DNA from: Tiliqua scincoides
Lineage: Eukaryota; Chordata; Lepidosauria; Squamata; Scincidae
Reading direction: 5' to 3'
Length of the DNA: 64,000 nucleotides
Assembly: GCF_035046505.1 (NCBI RefSeq)
Contig: NC_089830.1
Span: 15,614,315-15,678,314, forward strand
Of this stretch, positions 58,930-64,000 are shown piece after piece. Positions within the stretch are counted from its first letter, which is position 1. The number at the start of each line of letters is the position of its first letter. The position numbers were made by a program, and so were the translations under genes. The notes under the pieces were generated by a model, which was not told the origin of the DNA, did not search any database, and worked only from the letters and a program-made list of their open reading frames with translations.

Positions 58930-60180
58930 GCTACGCCTCTCAGCTTCACATCCACAAATTTGGTGAGTCCCCCTTTATCTCTTCATCCAAGTCATTGATG
59001 GAGATGTCAAAGAGAATCTGGCCCAAGACAGAGCCCTGCGGCACTCCACTCAAGACCGTCCTCCAGGATGAAACGAAGGCATTGACAAGCATCCTTTTTG
59101 TACAGTCATCCAAACAGCTGTGAATCCACCTAACAATCATATCTTCTTGCCCATATTTTATTCAACAACTTGCTGAGTAAGATGTCATGGGGAACCTTAT
59201 ATAGGAAGAACCTTCCTACATGGGGAACCTTATACAGGAGATACAGGAAGCTGGACTAGATGGGCCTTTGGCCTGATCCAGTGGGGCTGTTCTTATGTTC
59301 TTATCAAAATACAAATATTTTGACTTCACTGAAGTCAAAATAAATTACATTCACAGCATTCCCAATGTCCAGTAAGCTAGCCACCGGATCAAAAAAGATG
59401 AGATTTGTCTGGCAAGATTTATGTTCAACAAATCCATGTTCTGTTCTGCTGATCACCGAGTTGTCTAGATTTGTGTAGACTGTAGGTTTTATAATTTGTT
59501 CTAATCTCTTCCTTGGCACTGAAGTCAGACTGATAGGTCTGTAATTTCCTGGGTCTTCTTTTTTCCCTTTTTAAAAATTGGGACCACATTATCCCACCTC
59601 TAGTTTAGCGGCACCTCCCCTATCCTTCTCAAAGGACGCCTGTTTCTCAAAGATAGTTGATAGAGGTTCCGCAAGTACACCCACAACTTCCTTTAGTACT
59701 GTAGGATACAGTTCAGACTGTCCAAACGGCTTCATTTAGGCCTGTTAGGTGGTTCTTAACTAGTTCCCTGTTCATCTGCAGATTTTTGCCATTCCGGTTT
59801 TCATTTCCTCTGTGGAGATATATGCCCCCCCCCCCCACATCAGCCAAGGATCCAGCATCCACATTTGCACAATCCTCCTTCCAAGAGAAGATGGACACAA
59901 AGTTGGAGTTGAGCAGTTCTGCCTGTTACCAGACAGCAACTGGCCATCCTTATTGAGCAGCAATTCTACCCTCTCATTTCTCCTCCTCTTCCTTTGACCA
60001 TACCTAAAAAAGTCCTTTTTATGGCTCCTGACCATTTTGTTGGATTTCTGAGCAGTCATATAGATGTTTGACATATAACATCCCCTTTGACCACATCTGT
60101 TTTTCCTGAACAACTGATAGCCTTCCATTTGAGCATTCTAATCATGAGAGTCATCCCACCAGGTTGTGATCAAGTCAAAC
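58930..60180 (-). mobile_element. CR1 LINE, degenerate reverse-transcriptase region
   Basis: The minus strand reads from 'GCYMSNIYMTAQKSNKMVRS' (about 60,060) through 'VISRTEHGFVEHKSCQTNL' (about 59,440) to '[14 protein letters not shown]' (about 59,020), in CR1 order. Frames are interrupted many times, so it is inactive. A forward CR1 3'-end scrap ('gactagatgggcctttggcc', 59,225-59,305) lies inside it. Confidence 0.85.
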
Positions 60181-60212
60181 CCACCTTCGCTTGCTAGAAC
60201 AATAATAATTAT

Positions 60213-60600
60213 AGGTTGTTGTTGGCATCCTTCAGTCTCGGAAGACTATGGTATCACGCTCTGAATGGTGGTTCTGGAACAGAGTGTCCTCTCCAGTGCG
60301 CGAAGCCTGGGTAAAGTAGGTATGGAGGATAGGCTGTTACCCGTGCAGCAAATCCCCCCTCTCCACGTCGCTGAAATGGTCCAATGGAAAGGCAGAGGCC
60401 AATACGGTTGGTTCCAGCGGCGTCGCAGGAGTTGTCAGAACGTGACTGTGTTCAGCCATGAATTGCCTCAAGGACTCCGGCTCCTGATTTTGCCTCGAGA
60501 TTGACTCCTGAAGCCTTTTCCATAACTGGATGTAGCCACAAGGTAGTGGAGGTTTGGGGTCGGAGTTTTCCTTCTCTCAGATGAGCTGCCTTCCCAGGCT
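60213..60600 (-). mobile_element. Retroposon sharing the 5S-SINE / RTE-like 3' tail
   Basis: The + strand starts 'ggcatccttcagtctcggaa' and 'gactatggtatcacgctctg', the reverse of the tail on the 36.8-kb LINE and the 5S SINEs. It shares 'aatggtggttctggaacag' with that LINE and then diverges into another body (60,285-60,600). Confidence 0.6.
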
Positions 60601-60607
60601 GACAAGT

Positions 60608-61060
60608 AACTTTATTTATACCCCGCCCTTCTCCCCAAAGGGACCCAAGGCGGCTTACAAAAGGTTAAAAGCAGATTAAAACATAATTTAACAAACAGAT
60701 AAAAACATATTAACACATTGACAGACATCATAAAAAACAGTCATCAGATAAAAAGTCAGGTAAAAAGAGCATAAAGCAGCAGGTCATAAAGGAATCAGGC
60801 CTATAAAAACATACTAAAAGATGCAGAAAAGATGTTTAAAAGGCCATGAACTCAGAAGGCTTGTTTAAATAGAAGGGTCTTCAGGCCTCGCCAAAAAGTC
60901 AAGCTCAAGTTCAAGCTCATCCAGTTTATTTCCCATGCTCTGCACATTCCAAAGAAAGACTAGCTGAGAAAAAGCAACAAGTTCAGCAGAAGGCCAACTG
61001 AGAAATTTGCTAAGGGACGCAAGTGCTAGCCTGCCTTGCTTTGCTCCCAAATGAGATGGT
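60608..61060 (-). mobile_element. LINE-like remnants (retroposon tail and endonuclease N-terminus)
   Basis: 'tttatttataccccgccctt' starts a common reptile repeat. At 60,900-61,050 the minus strand encodes 'LWNVQSMGNKLDEL', resembling the start of a LINE endonuclease. Confidence 0.45.
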
Positions 61061-61980
61061 ATGCATGGAAGTGGGGCAGAAAGAAGGAGCAGTAGGGACA
61101 GGAAGGAGGGGAAGGACTGGCAGGAGAAATTTGATTTTTGTCACCGAGGGGCGTGTCCTAAGTTCTGGCTGCTACTCTTCAAAAATGTTGAATGCCATCT
61201 AGACAAGGCAAAGGCAGCTGGGGGAGAGGCAAGGAACAGCTGTTGAGACTGGGGACGACTGGGACGCGCTGATGGGAAGCGTATTGTAAATATAATTCAG
61301 GTGCGATGCAAAGATGCAGCATCAGGCATGACTACATCGTGGAGGAAAATTGCAGGGCGTTTTAGTTTTAGAATGATAATGAAATCTCCCTTCCAGTGTT
61401 GCCGCTGCAAGGACATTGAATCTCTGCTGCAAGGCAGAGAGAGAGAGAGAGAGAGAGAGTTGGCACTGCGCCCCTTCCCTGCAGTGGGGAGTTATCCATT
61501 ATATGTTGTCATGTGGAGTATGGAAGGAAAGGATGACAAGCCGGGAAACTGAGCAGCAGCACAGAAAATCAATAGAAATGGATTGCAGTGCTAAGTGGTC
61601 TTGGTACTTGCAGTTAACCACAGGGGGGGGCTGCCTGACTGGGGGAGAGTGTCTGTCCCATTGCTTCAGCCAGGCAAGGTCACTTCAATGCTCTGCAGAA
61701 CATTTCTGGGACCAAAGCCTGAGCAGAACATTTCTGGGGTTAAGTCCTCTGCACGTTTACCTGAGAGTAAGCCCAACTGAACACAGTGGACCAGGGCTGG
61801 CTTGTCCATGAGGTTGCCTCACGCAGAGGATTGATGGGGTGTCTCCCTATGTCCGCCTGTGTGCCCCTACCACACCTCATCCTGCCACTCTCTGCATCTG
61901 AACAGGAAGAGAGGGGGTGGAGCGGAAGAGGAGGTGTGGAGGAGACTAGATAAGGTCAGTCCATACCTGCGGCTGGCTGA
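61061..61980. other. Intergenic sequence with small repeats
   Basis: Includes an (AG)n microsatellite at 61,437-61,460 and a family B-like scrap ('acctgagagtaagcccaact', about 61,760). No gene recognised. Confidence 0.4.
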
Positions 61981-61984
61981 GAGC

Positions 61985-62345
61985 TCATCCAAATGGTCCA
62001 GCGATGGCCCTCTGCCAGCGCGGAGTGTTGCAGACATGCCATGAGGTGCGTCTGTGATGCTCAGCACCAGGGTAGCACAGTTGCCGGCTCAGCACCAGTT
62101 CACGCTTAGCCAGCGCTGGCCGGAGGCCTGCTGCACGCCACCCAGAGCTTGCTCCAGGGGGTGGAGAAGCGAGTGGGAGTGGGAGGGAGGCACTTCAGGG
62201 AGGGGGAGGGCGGAGGAAGGTGTGGCTGGGGATAGAGTAGGACAGGGAGGGCAGGACCAGTGGAGCTCTGCTCTGCCAGATCCAGAGCCCTGTGTCAGGC
62301 CATCAGGCCCAACACAGGGCCACTTTACACTATTTAAATAGTAGC
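61985..62345. mobile_element. GC-rich MITE (family C-like)
   Basis: 'ctctgccagcgcggagtgtt', 'gagaagcgagtgggagtggg' and 'ctgccagatccagagcc' follow the layout of the 38-kb and 44-kb elements. Boundaries unclear. Confidence 0.35.
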
Positions 62346-63162
62346 CCCACTGAGTAGCTAACAAGTAGCCCCATTGTGAGGGGATGTGACTGTGAGGCCA
62401 ACTAAGATGATGGCTGCAGCCTCTTACTGTAGAATACATTAGCAGGTGTGACATTATCACATCAGCACCAATTACTTCTCCATCTGCACAGTGGGTGACA
62501 CCCGGACTCACCACCCTGGGCAGCAGATGAGGCTGCTACTGGATTGGTCCCATCCAATCCCCATTGCAGGTCTTCTCCCAGATAGTGAAGATGGTTTTTA
62601 TTCTATTTTTTATTTTTAATAGTGTGTTCTGATTTTTATTGCTGCCCCATTGTGGTTTTATGACAGGCCTGATTGTTCTGTATTCTGTTCTTATGTGATC
62701 TGGTTTTATGCAAGCTGTCTTGGGCATGTTTGATCATAGCAAGGCAGGGTGTAACTGTCTAAAAATAAAAGTAAATGATAAACAGTAACAATTGTGACAA
62801 GCAAGGCAACACTCCCTTATGGGCCTTGTAATCTGTTTATTGCCCTTAGGGTAATCAAGTGGCCATAAACCCATATAACCACTTGGCATATAACCACTTG
62901 GCAGGTCTTTCCACCTCCAGTTACCAATTGTTCTTTGACCGTAGAGCTTCGAATCCTGGTAGCCAGGCCAAATTTGGGGAACCCTCCCCTGAGCCGTGCC
63001 CCAGCCTGAGCCCCCTTGGGTTCGGCTTGAATCTTGGAGCAGGCTGCCAATACTGGGTCTCCAGGGTCCACCCCAATGACTTGACTCCCACAACTAGTTC
63101 CCTTGGCTTCACCAGTCCCAATAATCCAGTCAGGTGTAATAGGTAAGATTTATTGAAAATAG
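62346..63162. other. Intergenic sequence; unassigned retroposon tail
   Basis: A retroposon-like tail occurs near 62,735-62,775 ('aggcagggtgtaactgtc'). 'taggtaagatttattgaaaa' near 63,145 begins a block that continues at 63,625 after the hAT insertion. No gene recognised. Confidence 0.35.
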
Positions 63163-63170
63163 GTTTAAAG

Positions 63171-63616
63171 CAGTAGTGTCCAAAGTTTTTGGCAGGAGGG
63201 CCACATCATCTCTCTGACACTAAAAAAAAGAATTAATTTACATTTAAAATTTGAATAAATTTACATAGATTTTCATAAATGAATATATTAAAGATGAACT
63301 TATATGAACGAATGCAGGTCTTGCAATAGCTCAAGGCCTATAAAAGGCCTTGCACAAAGCAAGGCTGGCCTTTCCTTTGCTGCCGCTACTGCATCACAGA
63401 CGTGAAACAGCAAGTAGTGTAGGGAGCCCTCATCCCACAGTTCACATGAGAGGTCAATCAGTCGCCCTCACGCTGAGAGCAGTTGCCTCTGGCCAGTGTG
63501 GGCTCCAACAAATCTCAGGAGGGCCAGAGGCTCATTGGAGACTGGGGGCTCCCTGAGGGCCGTATTGAGAGGCCTTGAGGGCCAGTGGCCCCAGGGCTGG
63601 GGTTTGGGCACCCCTG
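63171..63616 (-). mobile_element. Full-length hAT MITE with perfect 8-bp target duplication (inverted copy)
   Basis: 446 bp, reverse-oriented relative to 57,505-57,963, from 'cagtagtgtccaaagttttt' to 'ctggggtttgggcacccctg'. It is flanked by 'gtttaaag' on both sides (63,163-63,170 and 63,617-63,624). Confidence 0.9.
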
Positions 63617-63624
63617 GTTTAAAG

Positions 63625-64000
63625 AATAGTCCTACAGACAGCACTGCATCAGTCAAGATTTTAGAAAATTTAGAATAGAGCACACCAATATGATACAATG
63701 CTCAGCACTAATAAAACAATAAAGAGATAACTCCTAACTCTAACTATCACTCTCCAAAGTCTTAGCTCCCCAAAGTCCAGTCTAACCCATCTCGCTGCAG
63801 TCAAGTTGGGTCTCTCCTGCCAGGATGGTCAAAGATTTCAGGCCCCCTTAGCCAGAGGCAAAACTAGAACAAAGGAAACTCTTTTCCCTCACCTTTATAG
63901 GTCTCCTGACCCATCCACCAATCAGAACTCCGTTCCAGCTGAACATTCTAGGCGTGTACTTGCCACAAGCCGTCTTACTCATGGTGGAATCCCCTCTCCC
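63625..64000. other. Unclassified sequence at the window end
   Basis: Continues the block seen before 63,162. No coding similarity recognised; a member of an interspersed repeat family is likely but not identified. Confidence 0.3.

Overview
The window looks like nuclear DNA of a squamate reptile (lizard-type). The evidence is the repeat content: CR1 LINE 3' ends, 5S-rRNA-derived SINEs of the kind known as 5S-Sauria, a tRNA-derived SINE, many short hAT-type and Harbinger-type MITEs, and multi-exon vertebrate genes with long repeat-filled introns. The species cannot be named from this.

Layout on the + strand. (1) About 1.7-36.2 kb: some twenty short exons that join in phase (about 0.77 kb of codons) and encode a HEAT/ARM-type all-helical protein, best described as MROH (maestro heat-like)-related. 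Its 10-kb intron between 7.3 and 17.2 kb holds a LINE with recognisable insertion boundaries, plus nested MITEs. (2) About 38.6-45.6 kb: exons of a KIRREL/nephrin-like immunoglobulin cell-adhesion receptor: Ig3 first half (present twice), Ig4, Ig5, the membrane span and the start of the cytoplasmic tail. Ig1-2, the second half of Ig3 and the end of the tail are not visible, and one Ig5 exon carries a one-base frame error. (3) A 200-base run of N at 45,747-45,946. (4) 46,892-47,802: the last two coding exons of a TFIIS (TCEA) transcription elongation factor, followed by a long probable 3' UTR. No upstream TCEA exons and no KIRREL tail are present, so the gap may join two unrelated loci. (5) 51-64 kb: no gene recognised; CR1 and other LINE remnants, hAT MITEs with intact target duplications, and a four-copy 152-bp tandem array of 5S-SINE units.

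The three genes show no evidence of acting together. No unmistakably novel system was found. The most interesting signals are structural: an exact 23-bp fold-back at the 5' end of a LINE insertion, a LINE and 5S SINEs that share a 3' tail, a 49-bp minisatellite grown from the inside of an interspersed element, the duplicated KIRREL exon, and the KIRREL/TCEA junction across the gap.
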